64,000 bases of DNA from the NCBI GenBank assembly GCA_019423685.1, contig JAHZAY010000006.1:94427-158426 (forward strand), written 5' to 3'. The notes under the pieces were generated by a model. That model was not told where the DNA came from. It was given only the letters and a program-made list of their open reading frames with translations, and ran no database searches. Of the stretch, positions 51,777 to 60,317 are shown in pieces. Positions within the stretch are counted from its first letter, which is position 1. Each line of letters opens with the position of its first letter. The position numbers and the translations under genes are program-made. The stretch is from Clostridiales bacterium (lineage in GTDB: Bacteria > Bacillota > Clostridia > Oscillospirales > Ruminococcaceae).

Positions 51777-51836
51777 CTTGGGAAAATAGAAATTGGGGAA
51801 TTTCTGAAAGAGGATAGCAAAAATGGAAAAAGGAGA

Positions 51837-52265
51837 TTATTTGGCAATTTGTGCGCCGAGATTGCGGCAATCGGCAAGGCCGGAATCGTCCGGGGTCAGG
51901 TGAACGATCAGTCCCTCGGCTGCCAGCACAGCGCCGGCCTGCTCGGTGCGGGACTGCCAATCGCGCATCCACTGTCCATCTCCCCAGTCATAGGAGCCGA
52001 ACAGCACCACCTTTTTGCCGGAGAGGCTGCCTTCCAGCTCGCTGAAGAACGGTTCAAACGAACATTCTTCCAGCACCTCTCCGCCCATTGCCGGGCAGCC
52101 CAGCGCCAGGCGGTCAAATGCAGCGGCCTGCTGGGCGCTGATCTGTTCGACAGGGTAGACGCTGACTTCGGCACCGGCTTGTTTTGCGCCCTCGGCGACC
52201 GCCTGCGCCATCAGTTCGGTGTTTCCTGTTCCGGACCAGTAAATTACAGCCACTTTGTTCATCAT
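51837..52265 (-). CDS. flavodoxin
   Basis: 142 aa short-chain flavodoxin. FMN phosphate loop VIYWSGTGNTELMAQAV, second loop LALGCPAMGGEVLEE, third loop VLFGSYDWGDGQWMRDW. Carries low-potential electrons and replaces ferredoxin when iron is scarce. CAGGAGGTTTTT precedes ATGATG. It lies 38 nt downstream of the DUF3793 gene, whose control region holds two TTAGC-N4-GCTAA palindromes, so both genes are probably under one, perhaps iron-responsive, control. Confidence 0.95.
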   Translation of the reverse strand: MMNKVAVIYWSGTGNTELMAQAVAEGAKQAGAEVSVYPVEQISAQQAAAFDRLALGCPAMGGEVLEECSFEPFFSELEGSLSGKKVVLFGSYDWGDGQWMRDWQSRTEQAGAVLAAEGLIVHLTPDDSGLADCRNLGAQIAK

Positions 52266-52303
52266 AAAAACCTCCTGTAAAAAAGCGTTGTCTGTGTGTG
52301 GGT

Positions 52304-52885
52304 TTATGCGGCGGGCAGCGCATCGACAATCTGCCGCAGACTCTGCCCGGAAAGCAGCTCGGAGAGCAGCCGTTCGCGGCAGTGGTCATATCGGGCAAAT
52401 CGTGCGCGGGCCGCTTGGGCGTCGCCGTACACCTTCCAGTAGCCGCACAGCTTGCACCCCTCTCCGCGGTGCCGGCAAAAGCCTACGACGTCCTCCAGCG
52501 GGTATCCCAGAAAAAGGCCGATCTCATGCGGGAAATGATCCTGGGAGCCAAGCCTTTTTGTAAGGTGCAGGAGCATCTGTGAAAGGTTGACCGGGCGCTC
52601 GGGCTGCACCGGGTAGCCGGCGCCTTTCAGCAGCAGTTTGGCGCCTCGCTGGGAAAGGCTCTGCTCGAGCAATTCCGGCCGAAACAGCAGCAACAGCCAC
52701 CGCTGCCCGCACGAGCAGACGATCTGCATCTGAATTCCTCTGCTAGAGAATAGGGGAGCATACTGCGCTATGGTGCGCGGCAGATCGGGGTACTGCTCCT
52801 TGGAGAGTGAGAGCAGGTTGGCCGGTTTGAGTGCGGCCATGGTGGGGGAACAGTGGGTGAGCAGCGCCTTTTCAAAGCAAAACAT
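52304..52885 (-). CDS. DUF3793 family protein
   Basis: 193 aa. HEIGLFLGYPLEDVVGFCRHRGEGCKLCGYWKVYGD is the defining motif, with four Cys/His that could bind metal. Function unknown; from memory such genes often accompany flavodoxin and feo genes in Clostridia, suggesting a role in iron or redox homeostasis. ATG 52885 has AAGGAGG at 6 nt, preferred to TTG 52891. First gene of a two-gene operon with flavodoxin. Confidence 0.88.
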   Translation of the reverse strand: MFCFEKALLTHCSPTMAALKPANLLSLSKEQYPDLPRTIAQYAPLFSSRGIQMQIVCSCGQRWLLLLFRPELLEQSLSQRGAKLLLKGAGYPVQPERPVNLSQMLLHLTKRLGSQDHFPHEIGLFLGYPLEDVVGFCRHRGEGCKLCGYWKVYGDAQAARARFARYDHCRERLLSELLSGQSLRQIVDALPAA

Positions 52886-52901
52886 CGGCAACCTCCTTAA
52901 A

Positions 52902-52915
52902 TTAGCGATAGCTAA
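52902..52915 (-). promoter_or_regulatory. palindromic operator, copy 1 (TTAGC-N4-GCTAA)
   Basis: TTAGC GATA GCTAA in the untranslated leader, 3-7 nt from the ribosome-binding site of the DUF3793 gene. Same arms as copy 2. The pattern resembles DtxR/IdeR-type boxes (TTAGG...CCTAA-like). Confidence 0.6.
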
Positions 52916-52977
52916 CTAAAATCTTGAAAGAAAAGGGGACCATTTCCCCCTATGGTTCAAAAAAGCTCTTGCAAGAA

Positions 52978-52991
52978 TTAGCGATTGCTAA
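52978..52991 (-). promoter_or_regulatory. palindromic operator, copy 2 (TTAGC-N4-GCTAA)
   Basis: TTAGC GATT GCTAA immediately downstream of the -10 of the DUF3793 promoter, covering about +5 to +18. The position suits a repressor. Confidence 0.65.
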
Positions 52992-53002
52992 CTCATGGCT
53001 AT

Positions 53003-53031
53003 AGTATACGATGTTTGTGGCAATTTGTCAA
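53003..53031 (-). promoter_or_regulatory. promoter of DUF3793-flavodoxin
   Basis: TTGACA (53026-53031), 17-nt spacer, TATACT (53003-53008) on the minus strand. Confidence 0.82.
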
Positions 53032-53082
53032 GAGGAAAAGTGAGGCTTAGTTGCGGTAGGGTGACCGAAAAGGGGGCGGAAT

Positions 53083-53111
53083 TTGCCTTTTGGGGAGGAA
53101 TCGTTTATACT
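53083..53111 (+). promoter_or_regulatory. promoter of the uridine-kinase-like gene
   Basis: TTGCCT (53083-53088), 17-nt spacer, TATACT (53106-53111). It excludes the upstream in-frame start at 52995. Confidence 0.7.
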
Positions 53112-53129
53112 AGGGAGAAGAGAAATATC

Positions 53130-53753
53130 ATGGAGAGGATGACTGCGATGAGCGAATCGGCAAAAGGAAACGGGATGGTGCAGCAGCTGCTGGAGAGAGT
53201 GAGGGAGCTGCCAAAGCCGAAGGGAAGGCCGTTGCTGGTGGCGGTAGATGGCCGCTGTGCATCGGGCAAGACGACCCTTGCACAGGCAATTTCGGAGCAA
53301 ACCGGCTGTGCGGTGCTGCACATGGATCACTTTTTCCTGCGGCCGGAGCATCGCACCGCGCAGCGCCTGGCACAGCCCGGCGGCAATGTCGATTATGAGC
53401 GCTTCCTTGCCGAGGTGCTGGAGCCGCTGCGTGCGGGGCGGGAGTTTTGTTATCGCCCATACGACTGCAAGCGCAAACAGTTGGTCGATCCCATTGCGGT
53501 TTGTCCCGGCCAGCTTGCGGTGGTGGAGGGATCGTACAGCTGCCACCCGACGCTGTGGGACGGTTATGACCTGCACGTCTTTTTGACGGTGGACCCTCAG
53601 GAGCAGCTTTGCAGAATACTGCACCGCAACGGCCCGCAGGGGTTGGAAGTTTTTAAACAGCGCTGGATTCCTTTGGAGGAAAAGTATTTTTCTGCAATGC
53701 AGCTGCAAGCTCGCTGTGAGCTGTCACTCGACAGCAGCGCACAGCAATTGTAA
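53130..53753 (+). CDS. uridine kinase-like P-loop kinase
   Basis: About 207 aa. Walker A in VAVDGRCASGKTTLAQAI, then VLHMDHFFLRPEHRT, the phosphate-acceptor/lid region, and VVEGSYSCHPTLWDGYDLHVFLTVDPQEQ. Fits the uridine kinase/phosphoribulokinase superfamily, in a branch common in Clostridia annotated only as uridine kinase; the true substrate is uncertain. ATG 53130 lies after the predicted transcript start; ATG 53148 behind GAGAGG is an alternative. Confidence 0.82.
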   Translation: MERMTAMSESAKGNGMVQQLLERVRELPKPKGRPLLVAVDGRCASGKTTLAQAISEQTGCAVLHMDHFFLRPEHRTAQRLAQPGGNVDYERFLAEVLEPLRAGREFCYRPYDCKRKQLVDPIAVCPGQLAVVEGSYSCHPTLWDGYDLHVFLTVDPQEQLCRILHRNGPQGLEVFKQRWIPLEEKYFSAMQLQARCELSLDSSAQQL

Positions 53754-53763
53754 GATTACAGAA

Positions 53764-53806
53764 GGGGCCAAAGACAGCTATCCGTTGGGTGGCTGTCTTT
53801 GGCCCC
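53764..53806 (+). terminator. long hairpin after the uridine-kinase-like gene
   Basis: 15-bp perfect stem (53764-53778 with 53792-53806), 13-nt loop, followed by only a short CTT, so termination efficiency is uncertain. Confidence 0.65.
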
Positions 53807-53860
53807 CTTGACGTCAGTCCGTTTTAAGAGCGGGGAATGGGATAAAGGGTTCTGGGAGAT

Positions 53861-53894
53861 AAAAAAATCCCTCCGGTGTGCTCTCACCGGAGGG
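53861..53894 (-). terminator. terminator of the V-ATPase operon
   Basis: CCCTCCGGTG pairs perfectly with CACCGGAGGG around a 6-nt loop; on the minus strand ATTTTTTT follows. Confidence 0.92.
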
Positions 53895-53904
53895 AAAATA
53901 TCGT

Positions 53905-54585
53905 TTAGTCGCTGTGTGTATTGGTCGATGTTTCGCGTTTTTGCTCAATCGACTCTTTGAGCATCATATCTTTGACCTTCATCAGTCGGGTCTGGTTGCC
54001 GCGCTCGTTTTCATCCAGCTTCATCTTGATGTATTTGATGGTTTCCTGCAAATCCGGGATCTGCACATATTCCAGCGCGTTTACACGGCGTCTGGTGCGC
54101 TCGATCTCTTCGGCGATCATCTGTGCGCTCTTTTCGATCTGTGCCAGTTCCAGCAGGTGTGGCAGCACATTCTGCACCGCCGCCACCGAATCGTCCAGTT
54201 CGCCGGAAGTCCCAACAAAGCCGTAGGAGTAGATGTCGCTGTCTGCACTTTCCGAGGCGATAAACTCAAAGGAGGGAACCTCAACGCTCATCACGTTGCG
54301 CTCGCCCACCTCCAGGTCGATGCTCTGCTTGGGGAGCATCAACGCCTCTTCCAGCATCTGCGGGCTCATGACTGCGCTGGCTACCACAAAACCGCCGTAG
54401 ATGTCGTTGATTTCCTGCTCGACCTGTTCGCGCAGCTCTTTATTTTTGCGGATCAGGTCGAGGAATTTTTTCATCAGGTCGTCGCGCTTATCTTTGAGCA
54501 GCTTGTGGCCGCGGATGGAGGTGGCAAGGCGCTTTTTCAGGCGAGTCATCTCCATGCGGGTCGGGTTGACGTTAATCAATGCCAT
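53905..54585 (-). CDS. atpD: V-type ATP synthase subunit D
   Basis: Central rotor shaft of the V1 part. 226 aa, two long coiled-coil halves: VNPTRMEMTRLKKRLATSIRGHKLLKDKRDDLMKKF at the N-terminus and RTRRRVNALEYVQIPDLQETIKYIKMKLDE in the C-terminal half, both diagnostic. The tail after about 200 is charged. GAGGGGTGACAG precedes the ATG, 12 nt after the subunit B gene. Last gene of the operon. Confidence 0.97.
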   Translation of the reverse strand: MALINVNPTRMEMTRLKKRLATSIRGHKLLKDKRDDLMKKFLDLIRKNKELREQVEQEINDIYGGFVVASAVMSPQMLEEALMLPKQSIDLEVGERNVMSVEVPSFEFIASESADSDIYSYGFVGTSGELDDSVAAVQNVLPHLLELAQIEKSAQMIAEEIERTRRRVNALEYVQIPDLQETIKYIKMKLDENERGNQTRLMKVKDMMLKESIEQKRETSTNTHSD

Positions 54586-54597
54586 CTGTCACCCCTC

Positions 54598-55983
54598 CTA
54601 GTTTTCGCTGTCTTTTTTCGGGAGGTACTTCTCAATCATCTCTGGCTTGATTCGTTTGAGCTCGGATGTTGGCAGGAGGGAGAGCAGCTCCCAACCCAGA
54701 TCCAGTGTCTCCTCGATGGAGCGGTTGGTGTAGTAGCCCTGGGAAACATACTGCTTCTCGAACTCATCGGCAAATTTGGCGTACAACAGGTCGGTCTCGG
54801 AGAGGGCCGCCTCGCCCAGGATGCTCATCAGCTCCTTGGCGTCCTTGCCGCGGGAGTAGGCCGCGAACAACTGGTTCAGGGTGCCGGAATGGTCCTCACG
54901 GGTCTTGCCGACGCCGATACCTTTATCCTTCAGACGGGACAGCGAAGGCAGTACGTCGATCGGAGGAGCAATATTTTTGCGGTACAATTCGCGCGAGAGG
55001 ATGATCTGACCCTCGGTGATGTATCCGGTCAAGTCCGGGATCGGGTGGGTCTTGTCGTCCTCCGGCATCGACAGGATCGGGATCATGGTGATGGAACCGT
55101 TGGAGCCCATCTTTCTGCCGGCGCGCTCATACATGGTAGCAAGGTCGGTGTACAGGTAGCCTGGATAGCCGCGGCGGCCTGGAACCTCTTTGCGGGCGGC
55201 CGAAACCTCACGCAGCGCCTCGGCGTAGTTGGTGATATCGGTCAGGATAACCAGTACGTGCATGTCCTTCTTGAATGCCAGATATTCGGCAGCGGTCAGC
55301 GCCATCTTCGGAGTGGAGATACGCTCGATCGCCGGGTCGTTTGCCAGGTTCATGAACATGACCGCGCGGTCGATCGCGCCGGTCTTGGTGAAGTCTTTGA
55401 TAAAGAAGTCGGCTTCCTCGAAGGTGATACCGATTGCGGCAAAGACAACGGCGAACTTGTCGTTTGCGTTGAGAACCTTTGCCTGACGGGCGATCTGCGC
55501 AGCCAGTTTTGCATGCGGCAGACCGGAGCCGGAGAAGATTGGCAGCTTCTGGCCACGAACCAGGGTGTTCAGTCCGTCGATGGCCGAAATGCCGGTCTGG
55601 ATAAACTCATTTGGGTAGACGCGGGCAGCCGGGTTCATCGGCACGCCGTTGACGTCGACGCGCTCGTCCGGGATGATCTCCGGTCCGCCGTCGATCGGAC
55701 GGCCCATGCCGGAAAAGACGCGGCCCAGCATATCTTCCGAAACAGCCAGCTGCAATCCGTGGCCGAGGAAGCGGACCTTACTGTCGCGCAGGTTGATGCC
55801 GGCAGAGCTTTCAAACAGCTGTACAACGGCGTTGTCGCCATCTACCTCCAGCACCTTGCAGCGGCGAGTTTCGCCACTTGGCAGCTCGATTTCGCCCAGC
55901 TCGTCGTAGGTGACGCCCTCAACTCCCGAAACGACCATCAGAGGACCTGCGATTTCCCTTATGGTGCGGTATTCCTTTAACAT
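54598..55983 (-). CDS. atpB: V-type ATP synthase subunit B
   Basis: Non-catalytic nucleotide-site subunit of the V1 hexamer, 461 aa. YRTIREIAGPLMVVSGVEGVTYDEL, LGRVFSGMGRPIDGGPEI, IPILSMPEDDKTHPIPDLTGYITEGQI and LPSLSRLKDKGIG match subunit B. As expected for B, the Walker A is replaced by PIFSGSGLPHAKLAAQIARQ. The start abuts the subunit A gene (1-bp overlap). Confidence 0.98.
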   Translation of the reverse strand: MLKEYRTIREIAGPLMVVSGVEGVTYDELGEIELPSGETRRCKVLEVDGDNAVVQLFESSAGINLRDSKVRFLGHGLQLAVSEDMLGRVFSGMGRPIDGGPEIIPDERVDVNGVPMNPAARVYPNEFIQTGISAIDGLNTLVRGQKLPIFSGSGLPHAKLAAQIARQAKVLNANDKFAVVFAAIGITFEEADFFIKDFTKTGAIDRAVMFMNLANDPAIERISTPKMALTAAEYLAFKKDMHVLVILTDITNYAEALREVSAARKEVPGRRGYPGYLYTDLATMYERAGRKMGSNGSITMIPILSMPEDDKTHPIPDLTGYITEGQIILSRELYRKNIAPPIDVLPSLSRLKDKGIGVGKTREDHSGTLNQLFAAYSRGKDAKELMSILGEAALSETDLLYAKFADEFEKQYVSQGYYTNRSIEETLDLGWELLSLLPTSELKRIKPEMIEKYLPKKDSEN

Positions 55984-57764
55984 TATGCAGATACCTCCTC
56001 AGACATTACTTTCGCGACGGAAGACTCCATCTCAGCCATGGTGTCCTTAAAGTAGCTCTCAAACTGCTCCTCCGGGACATATTTGGCGCGGGCAATCTTC
56101 TCCGATACAGGCAGCGCAAACAGCTTTTCGACCTTCACACCGGCCGCCAGCGCGTTCTTGCGCTCCTTTGCAAAGTCCATGATCATCTTGAGCATCATGT
56201 ACTGTTTTCTGTTGGATGTATAGGTGTCGACATCGTCGAAGGCGTTCTGCTGCAAGTAGTCCTCGCGGACGCTTCTTGCAGACTCGAGGGTCAGGCGGTC
56301 CGGAGCAGACAGCGAGTCGTAACCGACCAGCTTGACGATCTCTTCCAGTTCCGCTTCCTGCTGCAGCAGCAACATTGCGTCGTGATGCAGGCCGGACCAC
56401 TCTTCTGCGATGTTTTTGTCCATCCACTCACCGACCTGGTCGAGGTACAGCGAGTAGGAGGTCAGCCAGTTGATCGCCGGGAAGTGGCGCTTGTATGCAA
56501 GTGCGGAATCCAGGCCCCAGAAAACCTTGACGATACGCTGGGTGGACTGTACAACAGGGTCGGACAGGTCGCCGCCGGCAGGGGAAACAGCGCCGATGGC
56601 GGTCAGGGAACCTTCGCGGTCATCGCTGCCGTTGCAGATGACGCGGCCAGCGCGCTCATAGAACTGCGCCAGACGGGAGGTCAGGTATGCAGGGTAACCT
56701 TCCTCACCAGGCATCTCTTCCAGACGGCCGGACATCTCACGCAGCGCCTCAGCCCAACGGGAGGTGGAGTCGGCCATGATGGCAACCGAGTAGCCCATGT
56801 CGCGGTAGTACTCTGCGATGGTGATGCCGGTGTAGATGGATGCCTCACGGGCAGCAACCGGCATATCCGAAGTGTTGGCGATCAGTACGGTGCGGTACAT
56901 CAACGATTCGCCGGTTTTTGGGTCGTTCAGTTCCGGGAACTCGTTCAGTACGTCGGTCATCTCGTTGCCGCGCTCACCGCAGCCGATGTAGACAACGATG
57001 TCTACGTCCGACCATTTTGCCAGCTGGTGCTGTACGACCGTCTTACCAGAACCGAATGGTCCCGGTACAGCGGCGGTACCGCCTTTGGCGATTGGGAACA
57101 GGGTGTCGATGACGCGCTGTCCGGTGATCATCGGGAAGTCTGGAGACAGTTTCTGCTTGTATGGGCGCTGTACACGGACAGGCCATCTCTGCAGCATGCA
57201 GACGTCGTGGATTTCGCCGTTTTTGTCCTTGATTTTGGCGATGGTTTCGGTGATGTTGAAGCTGCCTGGGGTGATCTCGACGATCTCTCCCTCAGCGCCT
57301 TTTGGAACCATAATCTTGTGGGTGATGACGGCAGTTTCCTGCACGGTGCCCAAAAAGTCACCCATGACGACCTGATCTCCAACCTTGGCGGTTGGAACAA
57401 AGTCCCACTTTTTCTCGTGATCCAGAGAGGTAACCTCAATGCCTCTGGTGATGTTGCTTCCGGCAATTTCCCTGATCTTGGTAAGCGGACGCTGAATACC
57501 GTCGAAGATGCTGGTCAGCACGCCTGGAGCCAGCTCGACGGAAAGGGGAGCGCCAGTGGTCTCGACGACGTCGCCGGGGCCGATGCCTGCGGTCTCCTCA
57601 TATACCTGAATGGATGCCTTGTCCTCGCGCATTTCGATGATCTCACCGATGAGCTTCTGCTTGCCTACGCGCACAACGTCGGACATATTGGCGTCGCGCA
57701 TGTTTTCAGCAACGATCAGCGGACCGGCAACCTTAACAATTTTGCCTTGGCTCAATATTTTCAC
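55983..57764 (-). CDS. atpA: V-type ATP synthase catalytic subunit A
   Basis: 593 aa. Walker A GPFGSGKTVVQHQLAKW, the non-homologous insertion region (about 110-200), GERGNEMTDVLNEFPEL, and MADSTSRWAEALREMSGRLEEMPGEEGYPAYL. Hydrolyses or makes ATP. Third from last in the operon; the upstream gap to subunit F is 55 nt. Confidence 0.98.
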   Translation of the reverse strand: MKILSQGKIVKVAGPLIVAENMRDANMSDVVRVGKQKLIGEIIEMREDKASIQVYEETAGIGPGDVVETTGAPLSVELAPGVLTSIFDGIQRPLTKIREIAGSNITRGIEVTSLDHEKKWDFVPTAKVGDQVVMGDFLGTVQETAVITHKIMVPKGAEGEIVEITPGSFNITETIAKIKDKNGEIHDVCMLQRWPVRVQRPYKQKLSPDFPMITGQRVIDTLFPIAKGGTAAVPGPFGSGKTVVQHQLAKWSDVDIVVYIGCGERGNEMTDVLNEFPELNDPKTGESLMYRTVLIANTSDMPVAAREASIYTGITIAEYYRDMGYSVAIMADSTSRWAEALREMSGRLEEMPGEEGYPAYLTSRLAQFYERAGRVICNGSDDREGSLTAIGAVSPAGGDLSDPVVQSTQRIVKVFWGLDSALAYKRHFPAINWLTSYSLYLDQVGEWMDKNIAEEWSGLHHDAMLLLQQEAELEEIVKLVGYDSLSAPDRLTLESARSVREDYLQQNAFDDVDTYTSNRKQYMMLKMIMDFAKERKNALAAGVKVEKLFALPVSEKIARAKYVPEEQFESYFKDTMAEMESSVAKVMSEEVSA

Positions 57765-57819
57765 CTACTTTAAAAATCAGTCATTGCCCTGTTAAGCCGC
57801 AGGGCAGATCTGGGAAAAG

Positions 57820-58143
57820 TTAATCTTCGTTAAACAAAATATCCGCGCCCACGGCACGCTCGACGTTCTTCTTGACATTTTGGATGCCGATGCCGAGACT
57901 GCCGTCCTTGCCGGGGATCGGGATGATCGCCGGGGTGGGCCGCTCCTTATACTCGTCGATGATCTCGGGGATCTGTACATAGGCCTGCTCGGTGATGAAG
58001 ATGATGCCGTAATCGCCGCCGCAGATCTTGTGCATGGTGTCCCGGGTTTCCTGCTGAGAGGAGACCATGAACACGTCAAATCCGACCGACTTAAAGCCGA
58101 GGACACTGCCCTTGTCACCGACAACTGCAATTTTTTTACGCAT
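57820..58143 (-). CDS. atpF: V-type ATP synthase subunit F
   Basis: 107 aa: KKIAVVGDKGSVLGFKSVGFDVF at the N-terminus, YGIIFITEQAYVQIPEIIDEYKERPTPAIIPIPG in the middle. Small rotor subunit attached to D (called G in the Enterococcus ntp nomenclature). The ATG overlaps the subunit C stop by 8 bp. Confidence 0.96.
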   Translation of the reverse strand: MRKKIAVVGDKGSVLGFKSVGFDVFMVSSQQETRDTMHKICGGDYGIIFITEQAYVQIPEIIDEYKERPTPAIIPIPGKDGSLGIGIQNVKKNVERAVGADILFNED

Positions 58144-59134
58144 ATGTCTCCCTCAGCCTTTCTGTAATTTTGTCGGGGTTTACCCCCGCGATCTTGGACG
58201 CCATAACGATGCGGATGGACTGGGTCTCGTTCTCCTTGGCAATCAGATAGGAGAGCACCGGCTCAATGCCAAACGGCACAAAGCGGGATTCCTTTAAGAT
58301 CTCGACCATGAAGTTGTCGCACAGCTTTTCAAACTCCGAGAGCGTTCCGTGATTCTTGATGGCGTCATAGGCGCCTGCAAGGGCCGGTCCGTATGGGGTG
58401 GAGTTTAACATCTCGAAGAAGTCGTCAAAAGGTTTGGCAAACAACTCCAGATACCGCTGCGTCGGGATGCTGCCACCCTCGGCGAGCACTTCCTTTAAAA
58501 AGCGCAGATCCTTGCCGATGCGCTTGATGCGCACAAAGCAGCGGATGTTGGCGATGTCGATGTTCGCGTTGACAAGCCGATGGAGGAACTTGCTCTGGTA
58601 CTTTGCCGTGTGGGCCGCCATGCTCTCCAAAACGGCGCGGTCGATGAGGATGTCCACCATCTGCGGGTCGTTTGTCTTGGCAAGCTGGTCGCGGGCTTTC
58701 AGAGCAGCCTGCGCGATGTGTGGTTCCAGCTCCCCAAAATCCCCGTCCCGCAGTCCGTTCTCGAGGGTTTTCTCACCGACGGTGCCCAAGGGGCTCAGCA
58801 GCCCCTCGGTGGACAGGCCGCACGACTGGGCCTTGATGAGGGTTTTGAGGTTGTGGCCATCGTACTTAAAGCGGAAGATCTTGATCATCTCCGGGTCCGG
58901 ACATGCCTTTTCCAGCCGCTCATAGGTGGAGACAAGCTCCTGGGTCAGCGCGGTTTCGAAATCTTTATAATTGATGTCCGCCCCGATGCCCGCATCGGTC
59001 ACCGTCTTGTAGGCCTCCTCAGGGGTTGCAGCAGAGATCATCTTGTGCAGCGCCTGGGTGCCGATCATCCGGTTTTCCTGGGCACGGATGTTGGCGGACA
59101 GATACAGATACTGCGTATCCTTTGTCTTTTTCAA
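58136..59134 (-). CDS. atpC: V-type ATP synthase subunit C
   Basis: About 332 aa, all-helical funnel-shaped subunit linking the rotor to the membrane ring (homologue of subunit d). YLYLSANIRAQENRMIG, KIFRFKYDGHNLKTLIKA, DQLAKTNDPQMVDILIDRAV and EPVLSYLIAKENETQSIRIVMASKIAGV are typical. TTG 59134 has AAGGGAGG 8 nt upstream; the GTG at 59143 abuts that site. Confidence 0.95.
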   Translation of the reverse strand: MKKTKDTQYLYLSANIRAQENRMIGTQALHKMISAATPEEAYKTVTDAGIGADINYKDFETALTQELVSTYERLEKACPDPEMIKIFRFKYDGHNLKTLIKAQSCGLSTEGLLSPLGTVGEKTLENGLRDGDFGELEPHIAQAALKARDQLAKTNDPQMVDILIDRAVLESMAAHTAKYQSKFLHRLVNANIDIANIRCFVRIKRIGKDLRFLKEVLAEGGSIPTQRYLELFAKPFDDFFEMLNSTPYGPALAGAYDAIKNHGTLSEFEKLCDNFMVEILKESRFVPFGIEPVLSYLIAKENETQSIRIVMASKIAGVNPDKITERLRETYA

Positions 59135-59165
59135 ACCATGCACCTCCCTTGTGAAATCGTTGTCC

Positions 59166-59762
59166 TTATTCGGTTAAGATTTTGGCGACCTCGCCCTCAA
59201 GCTCGTCGCGCATATCCCGAATGAGAATTTCATAGGAGAGGTTGGTTTCGATGTTGCCCTCGGCCAGAATCATGCCGCCGCGAATGTGGGCGCACTCTTC
59301 ACCGAGGCAGACGGTGCAGGTCTTTCCCTGCGCCTGCAATTTTTCTCCGATGGCGTGGATAAGCTCTTGGCCAAAGGAGGCTTTGTCCTGTTCGTTTAAG
59401 AGGACTTTGGCGTCGCTGGTGATGTATTTTACCGCGGCGTCACAGAGCAGTGCAACCTGAGAGGACTTGTCCTGTGCACACAGCACCTCGAGAGCCTTCT
59501 GGAAAGCCTGTTCGATGGCCTCGCGCTTATATTGCAGCATCATGTTGCGGCGCACTAAGCCGGCCTGCGATTCCACACGCTCGGCGATGGAGGCAGCCTG
59601 CTTTTGTGCGTTCTGCTGTGCCTGCTCGGAAAGCTCCTTGGCCTGCGCTTTGCAGTCCTCCAGGATCTTTGCAGCCTCGGCGTTTGCCTCGTCGATCTTC
59701 TGCTGTGCCTGTGCTTTGGCGTCCTCCTCGATCCTCTTGAGAATACTTTCAATATTGTTCAA
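59166..59762 (-). CDS. atpE: V-type ATP synthase subunit E
   Basis: 198 aa peripheral-stalk subunit: N-terminal coiled coil (residues 1-90, Ala/Gln/Lys-rich, EDAKAQAQQKIDEANAEAAK), C-terminal globular domain with GGMILAEGNIETNLSYEILIRDMRDELEGEVAK. Start is TTG 59762 behind GAGGTGAAACCGG. Pairs with the G/H subunit at the start of the operon. Confidence 0.95.
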   Translation of the reverse strand: MNNIESILKRIEEDAKAQAQQKIDEANAEAAKILEDCKAQAKELSEQAQQNAQKQAASIAERVESQAGLVRRNMMLQYKREAIEQAFQKALEVLCAQDKSSQVALLCDAAVKYITSDAKVLLNEQDKASFGQELIHAIGEKLQAQGKTCTVCLGEECAHIRGGMILAEGNIETNLSYEILIRDMRDELEGEVAKILTE

Positions 59763-59811
59763 CCGGTTTCACCTCGATATGTAGAATGTAGAGTGTAGGT
59801 GCGGTTGGGGG

Positions 59812-60315
59812 TTATGCAACGTTGCCGACGTTGATGACCAGCAGGATGGAGGTCAGCAGGCCGAGGATCGCGTAAGTCTCAACCATTGCGGCGTAGATCA
59901 TTGCTTTGGAAACCTCGTTTGGCTTTTTGGCAACGACGTTGATGCCGGCAGCGGAAACGCGGCCCTGATGGATACCGGAGATCAGACCGGTCAGTGCGCA
60001 AGGCAGGCAAGCAGCCAGAACGTACAGACCCTGAGATGGGCTGAGGGCAGCAGCGCCGCCGAGGAAGCCGCAGTTGAGCATAACCATGATGCCGACCAGG
60101 AAGCCGTAGATGCCCTGGGTACCTGGCAGAGCCTGCAGAATCAGGGTCTGACCGAATTTATCCGGGTCCTCAGCGATCAGTCCGGCAGCAGCCTCACCGG
60201 CGATGCCGACGCCCTTTGCGGAACCGATACCGCCCAGGCCGACAGCCAGAGCAGCGCCTAAAACTGCTAAAAAGTTACCGTTAAAGAAAAACTGAGAAAA
60301 TGTTGTTGCATCCAT
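59812..60315 (-). CDS. atpK: V-type ATP synthase subunit K (rotor ring proteolipid)
   Basis: 167 aa, two fused hairpins with four membrane helices. Ion-site residues match the sodium-binding NtpK of Enterococcus hirae: L63, T66 and Q67 in ALPGTQGIYGF, Q117 in SGIHQGR and the essential Glu146 in MVETYAILG (NtpK L61, T64, Q65, Q110, E139). This predicts sodium rather than proton coupling. The Glu is present only in the second hairpin, as in NtpK. Confidence 0.96.
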   Translation of the reverse strand: MDATTFSQFFFNGNFLAVLGAALAVGLGGIGSAKGVGIAGEAAAGLIAEDPDKFGQTLILQALPGTQGIYGFLVGIMVMLNCGFLGGAAALSPSQGLYVLAACLPCALTGLISGIHQGRVSAAGINVVAKKPNEVSKAMIYAAMVETYAILGLLTSILLVINVGNVA

Positions 60316-60317
60316 GA

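Noticed and set aside
53878..55980. 700-codon plus-strand frame over V-ATPase B and D
   Set aside because: Crosses two real genes on the other strand and starts at the operon terminator; Val/Asp/His-rich shadow translation.
56382..57773. 463-codon plus-strand frame over V-ATPase A
   Set aside because: Shadow of the catalytic subunit, no motif or start signal.
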